Below are positions 17,155-26,678 of a stretch of 64,000 bases of DNA, one piece after another; position 1 is the first letter of the stretch; each line of letters begins with the position of its first letter. The position numbers were made by a program, and so were the translations under genes. The notes under the pieces were generated by a model. The model saw only the letters and a list, made by a program, of their open reading frames with translations. It ran no database searches and had not been told where the DNA came from. This DNA comes from Campylobacteraceae bacterium (GTDB lineage Bacteria > Campylobacterota > Campylobacteria > Campylobacterales > Sulfurovaceae): the NCBI GenBank assembly GCA_027065385.1, contig JAMOOP010000130.1:1-64000 (forward strand), written 5' to 3'.

Positions 17155-18657
17155 ATGAAAAATTTAATAAAGATTTTATTCTTAATTTCAATTTTTGTAA
17201 TACAAGGGTGTAATAAAGAGGTTCAACCCTCTCAATCGAAAGGGTTATCTATTGGTAGTAGTTCTTCATCTAAATATGTATCAACTAATACTAGTAGTGG
17301 TAAAAAAATGGCACTAATTATTGGTATTAGTGATTATGCACCATATACTAAAAATGATTTAGATGGAATAGAGAGAGATACAAGTAAAATGAAAAGACTT
17401 TTTGAGAGTTGGGGTTTTCAAGTTACCACTCTATATGATTCTCAATCAATGAAGATAGTTGATTATCTTGATGATTATGCTAAAAAATTGGGTAAGAATG
17501 ACTATTTTGCTTTTTATTATAGTGGTCATGGCTCTTTTAAACCTGATGAGAATGGAGATGAGAGTGATAATAGAGATGAGACTTTAGTTTTAAGTGATGG
17601 AACTACTAATAAACATCTATTAGATGATACTCTATATGCAGAGTTTAATAAAATAAAAGCTAAAAAGATAATATTTTTAGACTCTTGTCATAGTGGTACA
17701 GCATTTAGAGCTATAAATATTAATAAAAGAGTAAAAGCAAAAAGTATATCTCCTGATGATGTTACAGATACTTTTCCAGCACCTACTAATACAAGAGGTA
17801 TATCTATAGGTGGAAGTAGTTCAAAAGATATGATTAATAGTAGTGATTATATTGTATTTTCTGCTGCACAAGATAATGAAGAGTCTTTAGCAACTCCTAC
17901 AGGAAGTCTTTTTACAAATGCTATATATAAAACTTTTACAGATAATAAATATTTAAATGAACCATTAAAAGATATAAACTCTCTTCTTACAAAAGATGTA
18001 TTAGTCTATGCAAAAGAGACACAAAGTCCACCACATCACCCAAATATTAGTTTTTCTAATTTAGAGATAGAAAATAAATCTTTAAATAGTTTTATAAATA
18101 CAAAAGCAATACCATCTTCTACTGTTATTAATCAAAAAACAGAAGAGGTTGCATCTTCAAACTCTTTAGAAGATACTCTAAATGGTATGATAAATAGTGG
18201 TGACTTTAAAAAGATGTCTATTGATTATCAAAAAACTATATATAATACAGGTGATAGTGTTAAATTTACAATTGATACAGATGGAGATAGAGGATTTTTA
18301 ACTATTTTTTATGTTGATGGAAATGATGTAACTTTACTATATCCAAATGGGTTTATTTCTCCAAAAGAGATAAGTGGCAAATATAAATTTCCTGATGATT
18401 TAGCTAATGGAAAATTTGAATTAGAGGCGTATAAAAGTTGTAAAGGTTGTAATGAAGAGAAGACAGTTATTTTTGCATTATTATCTAGCGAACAGATTAC
18501 AGATGTAGGAAAGATAAAAAAAGATAATTTAGTAAGTTTTCCTAAAAATTCAGAGGAAGCTAAAGTGATGAGTAGAGCAGTAAGAGTCAAAGTTACATCT
18601 CAATCAAAAACATATTCTAAGCCACAACTTGGAAAATATGAGTTTATAGTAAAATGA
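17155..18657 (+). CDS. Caspase-like lipoprotein with DUF4384 domain
   Basis: A 500-residue lipoprotein (lipobox ending at Cys19, VIQGC). Residues about 50-300 are a caspase-like domain (MALIIGISDYAPY) with His125 (YYSGHGS) and Cys178 (FLDSCHSG) in place. An Asp/Glu-rich loop after the His (DENGDESDNRDE) resembles the basic-specificity and calcium-type loops of metacaspases. Residues about 360-450 are a DUF4384 domain (YNTGDSVKFTIDTDGDRGFLTI, LYPN). The start follows GAAGGATTT. It begins an operon with a DUF4384-only lipoprotein and a CsgG-like lipoprotein, all destined for the envelope. Confidence 0.88.
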   Translation: MKNLIKILFLISIFVIQGCNKEVQPSQSKGLSIGSSSSSKYVSTNTSSGKKMALIIGISDYAPYTKNDLDGIERDTSKMKRLFESWGFQVTTLYDSQSMKIVDYLDDYAKKLGKNDYFAFYYSGHGSFKPDENGDESDNRDETLVLSDGTTNKHLLDDTLYAEFNKIKAKKIIFLDSCHSGTAFRAININKRVKAKSISPDDVTDTFPAPTNTRGISIGGSSSKDMINSSDYIVFSAAQDNEESLATPTGSLFTNAIYKTFTDNKYLNEPLKDINSLLTKDVLVYAKETQSPPHHPNISFSNLEIENKSLNSFINTKAIPSSTVINQKTEEVASSNSLEDTLNGMINSGDFKKMSIDYQKTIYNTGDSVKFTIDTDGDRGFLTIFYVDGNDVTLLYPNGFISPKEISGKYKFPDDLANGKFELEAYKSCKGCNEEKTVIFALLSSEQITDVGKIKKDNLVSFPKNSEEAKVMSRAVRVKVTSQSKTYSKPQLGKYEFIVK

Positions 18658-18715
18658 CATTTTTACGACATTTATTTATGGTATAATTAAAACTAATATT
18701 TAAAGGAGAATAATA

Positions 18716-19348
18716 ATGGAAAAAAAACATTTTTTAAAACTATCTATTTTAGTCGCAACTGCTATTTTTGCTATTGGATGTTCAGGTAATAAAACACCTA
18801 AACCTAATAAGCATACAGCTGTTAATAAACCTGTTAAAGTAGTACCTCAAAAACCATCAGGAGTTAGATTATCAGAACTTAATAGTGGAGGAGTTACACG
18901 ACTATCTTTAAGGGGAAGTCATAACTATAAGCAGGGTGAGCCTATTCAATTTATTGTAGATACTAAAGGTGCAGATGGTTATCTTTATATTGTCTATGTT
19001 GATAATAATGGAGGAACAGGTGTATTATACCCTAATCCAAAATCACCATTAAGTGAAATAAGTGGTAAATATATTTTCCCTAGAGATTTTGGAAATATGG
19101 CTATTAGTGCAACAAAAGATTGTAAAGGGTGTGAGCAGGATAGAACAGTAATTTATGCACTTTTAAGTAAAGAGCCTATTATTGATATTCACAATATTAA
19201 TAAATCACAACTAGCTTCTATTATCGGTGGAGAACCAACTAAACCAAGTGCTGTAAAAACCAAAGGTTTATCTATGGATTTAGATGCAGGTAATGTAACA
19301 GATAATAGCAATGTAAATATTGGTGTATTAGAGTTTTTTGTAAAATAG
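18716..19348 (+). CDS. DUF4384 lipoprotein
   Basis: A 210-residue lipoprotein (lipobox ends at Cys22, AIGC). Its body is one DUF4384 domain: YKQGEPIQFIVDTKGADGYLYI, LYPN, EISGKYIFP, and a paired Cys motif CKGC. The last also occurs in the upstream caspase protein, so the two domains are paralogous and may interact or compete for the same partner. The gene follows the caspase gene by 58 nt with a strong AAAGGAGAA. It ends with a strand (GVLEFFVK) like the end of the caspase protein (GKYEFIVK). Confidence 0.8.
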   Translation: MEKKHFLKLSILVATAIFAIGCSGNKTPKPNKHTAVNKPVKVVPQKPSGVRLSELNSGGVTRLSLRGSHNYKQGEPIQFIVDTKGADGYLYIVYVDNNGGTGVLYPNPKSPLSEISGKYIFPRDFGNMAISATKDCKGCEQDRTVIYALLSKEPIIDIHNINKSQLASIIGGEPTKPSAVKTKGLSMDLDAGNVTDNSNVNIGVLEFFVK

Positions 19349-19361
19349 AGGAGTAGTAAAT

Positions 19362-20345
19362 ATGAAAAAAATAGCAAAATTATCAGTAGTAGTATTAAGT
19401 ACACTTATATTGGGAGGTTGTATGGCAGAGCCAAAGCCAGAATTTACCAATAAAGAAGATACCAAACGAATAGATAAAATAAAAACAGAATATTCAAATG
19501 TATTAGAGAGAACAAATACTATGATACAGGTCTTTAATAGTGAGCCTATGAATATATATGTTGATACAATTGAAAATAAAACAGGGGCTAGAGGAAAACT
19601 TCCTGCTGATATTACAGATATTGTAAAAAATAGTTTTAATAATATAGGTGATTTTGTAACACTTATCTATAATGATAATAGTGAAGGTCTTAAAAATGCT
19701 TATACTATAAATGGTGCAATTACTCAATATGATGTTATTAGTTCAAAAGATAAAGGTGTAAATGCAGCAGGAACAGGAACTGTTGGAAAGAGACATAATA
19801 GATGGGATGCAGATGGTTCTGTTGATAGTGAAGAGCAGACTATAAAATTAGGAATTATGTTTAATCCATCAGATATGCACAAAGGAAACTATATAGCTAA
19901 AACCTCTACAAGAAATACTATAACAATAGAAAAAAAGAGTAGTGCTAATGAGTTTGCATTCTCTATTTTAGGTAGTGGATTTGGTTTTAATAATGCTGTA
20001 ACTAAATCACAAGGTATTCATGCTTCCATTACTGTACTTGTAGAGTTAAGTGTAGCTGAAGTTTTAGGAAAACTAGGTAAATTCCCATATTGGCTTCTTT
20101 TAAATGGTGGTAAGCCAAATAGAGATATAATTAATTATCTATCACATAGTTTCCTTCAAGAACCACTAAATAGAAAGATACAGTTAGTTAGTTATCTTTT
20201 AGCACTTCATGGTAAAAATGTTCAAATTACTAGAATAATGACAGATGATTTAAAAAGAGCTATTATAGAGTATAAGAGTGAGCATGGATTACCAGCAGAT
20301 GATACTCTATCTAAAAAATTCTATATTAGCCTTTTAAATCCATAA
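19362..20345 (+). CDS. CsgG-like lipoprotein with C-terminal helical domain
   Basis: A 327-residue lipoprotein (lipobox ends at Cys20, LGGC). The middle region (NIYVDTIENKTGARGKLP, ADITDIVKNSFNNIG, then an AYTINGAITQYD strand) follows the pattern of CsgG/LpoB-type lipoproteins that assemble in the outer membrane or activate envelope enzymes. The C-terminal 80 residues resemble a peptidoglycan-binding-like helical module (IMTDDLKRAIIEYKSEHGLPAD). It is third in the caspase-DUF4384-CsgG operon, 13 nt after the DUF4384 gene. The CsgG relation is by pattern. Confidence 0.6.
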   Translation: MKKIAKLSVVVLSTLILGGCMAEPKPEFTNKEDTKRIDKIKTEYSNVLERTNTMIQVFNSEPMNIYVDTIENKTGARGKLPADITDIVKNSFNNIGDFVTLIYNDNSEGLKNAYTINGAITQYDVISSKDKGVNAAGTGTVGKRHNRWDADGSVDSEEQTIKLGIMFNPSDMHKGNYIAKTSTRNTITIEKKSSANEFAFSILGSGFGFNNAVTKSQGIHASITVLVELSVAEVLGKLGKFPYWLLLNGGKPNRDIINYLSHSFLQEPLNRKIQLVSYLLALHGKNVQITRIMTDDLKRAIIEYKSEHGLPADDTLSKKFYISLLNP

Positions 20346-20350
20346 ACAAT

Positions 20351-20379
20351 AAATCTATAAAATTAAATTTTATAGATTT
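20351..20379. terminator. Bidirectional terminator between convergent lipoprotein genes
   Basis: A 14-bp perfect stem (20351-20364 with 20366-20379, AAATCTATAAAATT and its complement) with a minimal loop, ending in T residues in both directions. It separates genes ending at 20345 and 20382. Confidence 0.75.
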
Positions 20380-20381
20380 TA

Positions 20382-21047
20382 TTAAATTTGAGATAAAATA
20401 TCCATTGGTATAATTTGAGGGTAGAGTCTTCTATACTCTTTATTATCACCAATAAATTTCCAACCACTCTTTTTTTCATTAATAGCTAAAAGAGTCTCTT
20501 CCTTTTTTATCACTATATCTCTATTTTGTGGGTCAATTTTAATATTTTCTTTGCCATATTTACTTGTTAATACATCATTTAAAACACGAATGCTTAACTC
20601 ATCATTATATAAATCAGGATTAATAAATGCTAGTTTAATACTACTTTTATATTTTACTGTAGCAAACTCTCCATCACTAAACTCTTGTATATCTCCTATA
20701 TCTATAATTTTTGTATCGAATGACTCTATTGCAATATGTGGTGAGGTTAAAAGAGTATCTATATATCTTTTAAACATATTTTTATTAATTGGTATAAAAA
20801 GTTTTGGATAGGTCATATCTATAATACCCTCTGTATTTAAAGTTTTTAACTGCTCTAAATACTCCTCAAGAGCTTTTTTTAATATAAGTTGCTCTTTTGT
20901 ATAGATTATCTTATCTTCCTTTGGAACTTTTTTTGTAATATTTTTATCAACCTCTTTTACAACTTTTGTAGTATTTGTCTCTTTTTTTATCTCTTCTTTA
21001 CAACCTACTATTAATAGTAGTGTTGTAAGTAATAAAATATTTTTCAT
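20382..21047 (-). CDS. Lipoprotein of unknown function
   Basis: About 221 residues from ATG 21047, which sits just after GGGGAGAG and is preferred over an ATG four codons upstream. The lipobox LIVGC is near residue 16. A charged linker rich in Lys, Glu and Thr follows, then a globular domain from about 75 on (LKKALEEYLEQLKTLNTEGIIDMTYPKLF). It is downstream of the thioredoxin-like gene at 21072-22592 by 24 nt and is probably co-transcribed. No family is recognised. Confidence 0.65.
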   Translation of the reverse strand: MKNILLLTTLLLIVGCKEEIKKETNTTKVVKEVDKNITKKVPKEDKIIYTKEQLILKKALEEYLEQLKTLNTEGIIDMTYPKLFIPINKNMFKRYIDTLLTSPHIAIESFDTKIIDIGDIQEFSDGEFATVKYKSSIKLAFINPDLYNDELSIRVLNDVLTSKYGKENIKIDPQNRDIVIKKEETLLAINEKKSGWKFIGDNKEYRRLYPQIIPMDILSQI

Positions 21048-21071
21048 ATCTCTCCCCATATTATAGTGGTA

Positions 21072-22592
21072 CTATTTTTCTGAAATTATATCATTTTCTA
21101 AATAGAGTAGTAGTACTTTTGTCATTTTTGGGTAGCTTAAAGGTTGACGCATTAAATTATATGAGTTTATCTCTAGTGTTTTAAATAAGAACTCGCTATA
21201 TTCTCCCTCAACTAAAGGTGAAATTTTTTCTATTAGATAAAGAACTGTAGATATAGCAGATGGATAAGTTAAATCATATATATCATCATATACTATTATA
21301 TCACTTTTAGAAAATTTCCATCTCCCATACTCATAAAATTTCTCTATAGCTTTATTTAGTAGTGTTTGAGAAATAATTAAATACTCTCTATTATTTGTGA
21401 CTTTATAGGCTTTTAAAAGAGCAACTCCTAAATAGGCATAATCATCTAAAAAGGCTTTTATATTTTCTGTATGATATAGTTCTCCATTTATATAATATTT
21501 TTCTAAAAGTTTATCTATAGATTTTATAGCAATATTATAATATTTATTTTCTATTGTAGAGGCATTAAATAGTGTATCTATTACCATAGCATTTATTGAA
21601 GTAGTAATTTTGGTATCTGTAAATATAGAACCATCACTATTTTCCAATAAGTTAGAGTAGAAAAGATTATCTTTGCTCATATTATTTATTATAAAATCTA
21701 TAGTTTTAAAAGCTATATTCTTATAAAAATTATCTTTTGTTATTTTATAAGCTTTTATATAGATAGATGCAATATTTGCATTATCATAACCAATTTTCTC
21801 TCTTCTTGGATTTGACCAATCTTTACTATTTGCATATCTATAGAAACCACCTCTTTTTGAGTCAAAAATATCTCTTTTTGCCATCTCTTTAAGGGTAAAA
21901 AGAGCTTTTTCTAAAATATCTTTATCTTTAGTTAATCTAAAATATTCAAATATTAAATCAATTATAGAAATTTGAAGAAATTTTGGCATATCTCCAAAGC
22001 CTCCGTTCTTTTTATCAAAGAGTTCATTAATATGTTGTTTTATTATATTTATTATGTTTTTATTAAGTTTAGTAGCCTCTACTTTTCTATTTTTAGGATT
22101 TATAAAGGATAAAACCTCTCTACCTTTTTCTACCATTGTCTCTTTATCATTTTTATACTTATCTATAATTACTTCTAATAACTCTTTAAAACCTAATACA
22201 TTTGCTTTAGTAGATGAAGGAATATATGCTACACTATAAAATGGCTCTAAGTTTTCACTCATAAATATAGATATTGGTGAAGAGCAGTTTTGTCCATTCA
22301 TTACTTTATAAACTTGTTTATAATATTTATCTATATCAACCCTTTCATCTTTATCAACTTTTATAGATATAAAGTTTTTATTAAGTAAAGATGCAATCTC
22401 TTTATTTTTAAAAGAGTCCTCTTTCATTCTTTTACATAGTGCTGAACCACTGTATCCAATAGATAAAAAAATAGGTTTTTTTTCTCTCTTTGCTTTTTTT
22501 AAAGTCTCTTTATTCCAAGTGTGCCAATCGACTAATGTATTATTATACTCTTGTAAATATAATGAAACTTCATTTATTAAATTAAATGACAA
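21072..22592 (-). CDS. YyaL/SSP411-like thioredoxin-domain protein with altered active site
   Basis: A 506-residue protein. The N-terminal thioredoxin-like domain (DUF255) reads YNNTLVDWHTWNKETLKKAK, KPIFLSIGYS. It is followed by an (alpha/alpha)6-barrel domain like that of N-acylglucosamine 2-epimerase and six-hairpin glycosidases. In the family the first motif is usually GYSTCHWCHVM; here it is GYSGSALCKRM, so the first Cys is Ser50 and only Cys53 remains. The usual GGWP loop is also changed (NCSSPI). The redox activity is therefore doubtful. The family's role is not settled, and the typical length is longer (600-700). Confidence 0.75.
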   Translation of the reverse strand: MSFNLINEVSLYLQEYNNTLVDWHTWNKETLKKAKREKKPIFLSIGYSGSALCKRMKEDSFKNKEIASLLNKNFISIKVDKDERVDIDKYYKQVYKVMNGQNCSSPISIFMSENLEPFYSVAYIPSSTKANVLGFKELLEVIIDKYKNDKETMVEKGREVLSFINPKNRKVEATKLNKNIINIIKQHINELFDKKNGGFGDMPKFLQISIIDLIFEYFRLTKDKDILEKALFTLKEMAKRDIFDSKRGGFYRYANSKDWSNPRREKIGYDNANIASIYIKAYKITKDNFYKNIAFKTIDFIINNMSKDNLFYSNLLENSDGSIFTDTKITTSINAMVIDTLFNASTIENKYYNIAIKSIDKLLEKYYINGELYHTENIKAFLDDYAYLGVALLKAYKVTNNREYLIISQTLLNKAIEKFYEYGRWKFSKSDIIVYDDIYDLTYPSAISTVLYLIEKISPLVEGEYSEFLFKTLEINSYNLMRQPLSYPKMTKVLLLYLENDIISEK

Positions 22593-22791
22593 ATTAAATC
22601 CTTTTTATATTTTTTGCTATAAATATATACTATAACTAGTGCTTTTTTATAAAATTTTGTAAATATGATAATTATAAGCACTTTTTATTAATATATTAAC
22701 GAAAATTTTACACTTCATTCGCTATAGTACTATAGATATTTTAGATATATAACTATATACACTATTCACTTGTAAAAAGGGATTAAATCGA

Positions 22792-24585
22792 ATGAGAATG
22801 TTAAAATTACTTTTGTTAGTAACACTTTTTTTAAATGCTGGTTTTGAATCTGCCTTAAAAGGGCAATCAAAATTTTTATCGCCTGAAGAGGCGTTTAAAG
22901 TTTCTGCTGTTGAAAATGGGGATACAATAGAGACTAAGATTATTTTAGGTAACAAAATCCATGTGACCGACGAATCTTTAAAATATACTGTGGAGTCGCC
23001 TAAGAAATTTGAGCTAAATGTTACAAGGCCTAAAGCTCATAAAGTAAATGGGGATATGGTCTATGAGAAGGCAATTTTAATAAATATTCCTATTTCAGAT
23101 ATAACATCAAAAGTAAATGGTGCTTATACTTTTGCTATAGAGTTACAAGGTTGTTCAGATAATGGTATCTGTTATAATACAATAAAAAAAGAGTATCATT
23201 TTAAAACGCCAGAACCAAGTTTTTTTAGTAAAATTATGTCTCTTACAGATGAGGCAAATGCTGGAAATATAGTTGATGTATTAAAAAGTGAAAGTTCATT
23301 TTTTATTATTTTCCTATTTTTAATTTTAGGACTACTTCTAGCTTTAACTCCTTGTATTTTCCCAATGATACCAATTCTATCATCTATTATTGTTTCTCAA
23401 TCAGGAAATAGAGAACCTAGTGCAATGAGAGGGCTTTTTACCTCTTTAGTTTATGTTTTATCTATGGCAATTACATATACAGCTGTTGGTGTAATTTCTG
23501 GACTATTAGGTGCTGATATTCAAGCTGGTATGCAGAACCCTTGGGTATTGACCACATTTGGTATTATGTTTTTTGCATTAGCAATTTCACTTTTTGGTTA
23601 TTATGAGCTTCAACTTCCATCAAAATGGCAATCAAAAATAAATAGTGCAAGTGATAATGCACAAGGTAAGGGGATATTAGGTACGGCTATAATGGGCTTT
23701 TTATCAGCGTTTATAATTGGTCCTTGTGTAGCTCCACCACTAGCAGGAGCTGTTATATTTATATCTCAAACAGGTGATGCTTTTCTTGGAGGAGTTGCAC
23801 TATTTGTAATGAGTATTGGTATGGGACTTCCTCTTATTTTAGTTGGTATTGGTGCAGGTAAATTTATGCCAAGACCTGGTGGTTGGATGACAGTTGTTTC
23901 ACAAGTGTTTGGTGTTATTATGTTAGCACTTGCTATTTTTATGTTTGGTAAAGTATTACCAGCAGGATTTACACTATTTTTATGGTCTCTGCTATTTATG
24001 GGGACTGCTCTATATATGGGTGTATTTAATAGTAGTTCAGCAACAACTGGGGCATCAAAGTTATCTCAACTATTGGCATTGGTTATATTAATTTATGGTA
24101 TATCTCTATTTATAGGACTTTTAAGTGGCTCTAAATCTATGTTACACCCATTTGAAAAATTTGTATCTAAACAAGCACTTATATTACCTTCATCTTCTAT
24201 TGAAAAAGGCTCTGTAGTTGGTGAAAAGAAAATTGCTTCTCCACATACAGGTTACTCTATTGAAAAACTTTTAGAAGAGGTAAAGAAAAGTAAAAAACCT
24301 GTAATGGTTGATTTTAATAAAAAATCTTGTCCTTCATGTAGAGAGCTTGAAGAGATAACTTTTCCTGACCCTAAAGTAAAAGCTGAAATGGATAGATTTA
24401 CATTTATTAGTATTGATGTTACAGAGCATACAGCAGAAGATAGGGCTCTTATGAAAAAATATGGTCTCTTTGGTACTCCAAATATTATCTTTTTTGATAA
24501 AGATAATAAATTTTTACCTAAAAAATCTATAACAGGTTTTGTAAAACCTGAAGCTTTTGTAAAAAAGTTAAAGTCTATTAAGTGA
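22792..24585 (+). CDS. dsbD: Thiol:disulfide interchange protein DsbD
   Basis: A 597-residue inner-membrane reductant conduit from cytoplasmic thioredoxin to the periplasm. A signal peptide is followed by the DsbD-alpha domain (with CSDNGIC), then eight helices from about residue 175 with the paired Cys of LTPCIFPMIPI and GPCVAPP, and a C-terminal thioredoxin domain with CPSC at 513-516. All three redox modules are complete. The start follows AAAAAGGGATTAAATCGA. It overlaps the next gene by 4 nt (GTGA), so the two are translationally coupled. Partners may include cytochrome c maturation proteins and the NosL-type protein elsewhere in the window. Confidence 0.93.
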   Translation: MRMLKLLLLVTLFLNAGFESALKGQSKFLSPEEAFKVSAVENGDTIETKIILGNKIHVTDESLKYTVESPKKFELNVTRPKAHKVNGDMVYEKAILINIPISDITSKVNGAYTFAIELQGCSDNGICYNTIKKEYHFKTPEPSFFSKIMSLTDEANAGNIVDVLKSESSFFIIFLFLILGLLLALTPCIFPMIPILSSIIVSQSGNREPSAMRGLFTSLVYVLSMAITYTAVGVISGLLGADIQAGMQNPWVLTTFGIMFFALAISLFGYYELQLPSKWQSKINSASDNAQGKGILGTAIMGFLSAFIIGPCVAPPLAGAVIFISQTGDAFLGGVALFVMSIGMGLPLILVGIGAGKFMPRPGGWMTVVSQVFGVIMLALAIFMFGKVLPAGFTLFLWSLLFMGTALYMGVFNSSSATTGASKLSQLLALVILIYGISLFIGLLSGSKSMLHPFEKFVSKQALILPSSSIEKGSVVGEKKIASPHTGYSIEKLLEEVKKSKKPVMVDFNKKSCPSCRELEEITFPDPKVKAEMDRFTFISIDVTEHTAEDRALMKKYGLFGTPNIIFFDKDNKFLPKKSITGFVKPEAFVKKLKSIK

Positions 24586-25439
24586 ATAGAACTATAGAGA
24601 TAGGTAGAATCAACTCTTTACGAGTTGAGAGAGATAGTGAATATGGATTATATTTAAGAGCAGAGAACTTTGAAGAGGTTCTATTACCAAATGCTTATGT
24701 TATAGAAGAAGAGATGCCTATTGGTTCATTGGTTGATGTTTTTATCTATACAGATAGTGAAGATAGATTAGTAGCATCAACTAAACAGCCTTATGCCATG
24801 CTTGGTGAATTTGGTTATTTTACAGTAGTTGACTATAAACAGTATGGAGCATTTGTAAACTGGGGTCTTTTAAAAGATCTTTTTGTACCCCTTTCACAAC
24901 AAAAGAGTTATTTTCATATTGGTAAAAAATATATTTTAAGAGTCTGTTTAGATAAAGAGACAGGACGACTATATGGAACTCAGAAGATTGGTAAATGGTT
25001 ATCTTATGAGCCAAAAGATTTAGAAAAAAATCAAAAAGTTTCTATTTTAGTTCTATCTAAAACACCACTAGGCTATAAAGTTATAGTTGAAAATTTATAT
25101 GAGGGTATGCTTTTTGATAATGAGATATTTGAAAAGTTATTAATAGGAGATAGAAAAGAGGCTTATATTAAAAATATAAGAGTTGATGGAAAATTAGATT
25201 TATCCTTGCAACCTATAGGTAAAAAGGCTAAGGGTGATATATTTGAACTGAAAATATTGGAAGTTTTAAAAGATAGAGGTGGTTTTATTGAAATAAATTC
25301 AAAAAGTGATGCCTCTAAAATTATGGAACTATTTGCTATGAGCAAAAAAAGTTTTAAAAGAGCAGTTACAGCTTTAATTAAAGATAAAAAAATTATCTTA
25401 GATGGTTTAGGTATTAAAAATTTGGAGAATAAAAGTTAA
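24582..25439 (+). CDS. CvfB-like S1-domain RNA-binding protein
   Basis: A 285-residue protein of the CvfB/YitL family: tandem S1-type OB domains (LGEFGYFTVVDYKQYGAFVNWGL at about 72, and two more) and a C-terminal winged helix (MSKKSFKRAVTALIKDKKI). The start is GTG, overlapping the dsbD stop. In Gram-positives CvfB affects virulence gene expression; here its role is not known, but RNA binding is likely. The length is normal. Confidence 0.85.
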   Translation: MNRTIEIGRINSLRVERDSEYGLYLRAENFEEVLLPNAYVIEEEMPIGSLVDVFIYTDSEDRLVASTKQPYAMLGEFGYFTVVDYKQYGAFVNWGLLKDLFVPLSQQKSYFHIGKKYILRVCLDKETGRLYGTQKIGKWLSYEPKDLEKNQKVSILVLSKTPLGYKVIVENLYEGMLFDNEIFEKLLIGDRKEAYIKNIRVDGKLDLSLQPIGKKAKGDIFELKILEVLKDRGGFIEINSKSDASKIMELFAMSKKSFKRAVTALIKDKKIILDGLGIKNLENKS

Positions 25440-25538
25440 ATAATCAAAAAATTACTTAATTTTTATTATTATCTTTTTTCATGATTGTTACCAATTCTAG
25501 TGTTATACTTCATTCATAAGAAAAATAAAGGGGTAAGA

Positions 25539-26153
25539 ATGCAGGTATATAGACCATTGCCAATAGATGAAGAGATAAAACTTAATTCAAAAAAAATCAT
25601 TGTGAGTAAAACAGATAAAAATGGTAATATTTTATATGTTAATGATTACTTTTGTAAAGTTACAGGTTATGAGGCAAATGAGGTAATAGGTGCTCCACAT
25701 AATATAATAAGACACCCTGATATGCCAAAAGCTATTTTCTATTTAATGTGGAGAACAATAGAGAGTGGGGGAAATATTACAGCTGTGGTTAAGAATTTAT
25801 CAAAATCTGGTAAATACTATTGGGTTACAACAGATTTTGAAAATCATAGAGATATAAGAGGTGAGATAGATAGTTATATAGCCTTTAGAAGACCAGCTTC
25901 AAGAAAAATAGTTAATGCAATAGAGGAGTTATATCAATCTCTTTTAGATGTAGAAAAAAAGCATGGTATGGAGGCATCTTTAGTATATCTTCAAGGTTAT
26001 TTAGATGAGAGACATACTAACTATAATGAGTTTATAGAGGGTATTGTAAAACCAAAGAGTTTAATGGAAAAACTATTTAGTTTAATGAAGAAATCTTTTA
26101 TACATAGTAATAGTAATAACTACTCTTCTAATACCTATAGACATGCAGTTTAA
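25539..26153 (+). CDS. Single PAS-domain signalling protein (Aer-like sensor domain)
   Basis: About 204 residues from ATG 25539, chosen because AAAGGGGTAAGA precedes it; an in-frame ATG 54 nt upstream has none. One PAS domain (about 15-120) reads TDKNGNILYVNDYFCKVTGY, GAPHNIIRHPDMPKAIF and the WMTIESG-like block. This is the FAD-type Aer/PAS family common before methyl-accepting domains in Campylobacterota. Here no transmitter domain or transmembrane helix follows, so it may be a stand-alone redox or energy sensor that works with a separate partner. Confidence 0.8.
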   Translation: MQVYRPLPIDEEIKLNSKKIIVSKTDKNGNILYVNDYFCKVTGYEANEVIGAPHNIIRHPDMPKAIFYLMWRTIESGGNITAVVKNLSKSGKYYWVTTDFENHRDIRGEIDSYIAFRRPASRKIVNAIEELYQSLLDVEKKHGMEASLVYLQGYLDERHTNYNEFIEGIVKPKSLMEKLFSLMKKSFIHSNSNNYSSNTYRHAV

Positions 26154-26208
26154 ATTAACTATTTTTAAGATATACTTATTTTCATAATTGATAATAAGGA
26201 TAAATATA

Positions 26209-26655
26209 ATGGATTTTAATGAGTTATTTAAAATGGGTGCTGATTTAATACAGAATAATAGCGATGATAGTACAACAGGACTTGATAGTAATTCAATTAC
26301 AGATGCACTTGGTAAACTTTTAGGTGGAGAGAATGGTGGAATTGATTTAAGTTCAATAGTTTCTAAATTCTCTGAAGGTAATTTAGGTGAGACTATTAGT
26401 TCATGGTTAGGAGATGGTGAAAATATGCCTATATCTGCTGATGCAGTAAAAGACCTATTTGGAAGTGATAAAATCTCTGAATTTGCATCAAGTTTGGGAT
26501 TAAGTGAAGATAGTGCTAAAGGTGCTATTGCAGACGCTTTACCAGATGTTGTTGATAAAGCAACAAGTGGTGAAAACTCTTTAATTAACGATATGTTAGA
26601 AAGAGTTGGAGGTGTTGATGGTGCTATGGATATGCTAGGTAAAATGTTTAAATAA
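26209..26655 (+). CDS. YidB/DUF937-like protein
   Basis: About 148 residues from ATG 26209 (after AATAAGGATAAATATA; an ATG seven codons upstream is less likely). It is Gly/Asp/Ser-rich with short helices: ITDALGKLLGG, GNLGETISSWLGDGEN and SADAVKDLFGSDKISEFASSLGLS. The last pattern is the conserved block of the YidB-like family, in which a glycine-rich front precedes a helical end. The function of the family is not known. It is surrounded by short intergenic gaps and has no obvious partner. Confidence 0.75.
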   Translation: MDFNELFKMGADLIQNNSDDSTTGLDSNSITDALGKLLGGENGGIDLSSIVSKFSEGNLGETISSWLGDGENMPISADAVKDLFGSDKISEFASSLGLSEDSAKGAIADALPDVVDKATSGENSLINDMLERVGGVDGAMDMLGKMFK

Positions 26656-26678
26656 TTCTAAAAGAGTCTTTTATAAAT

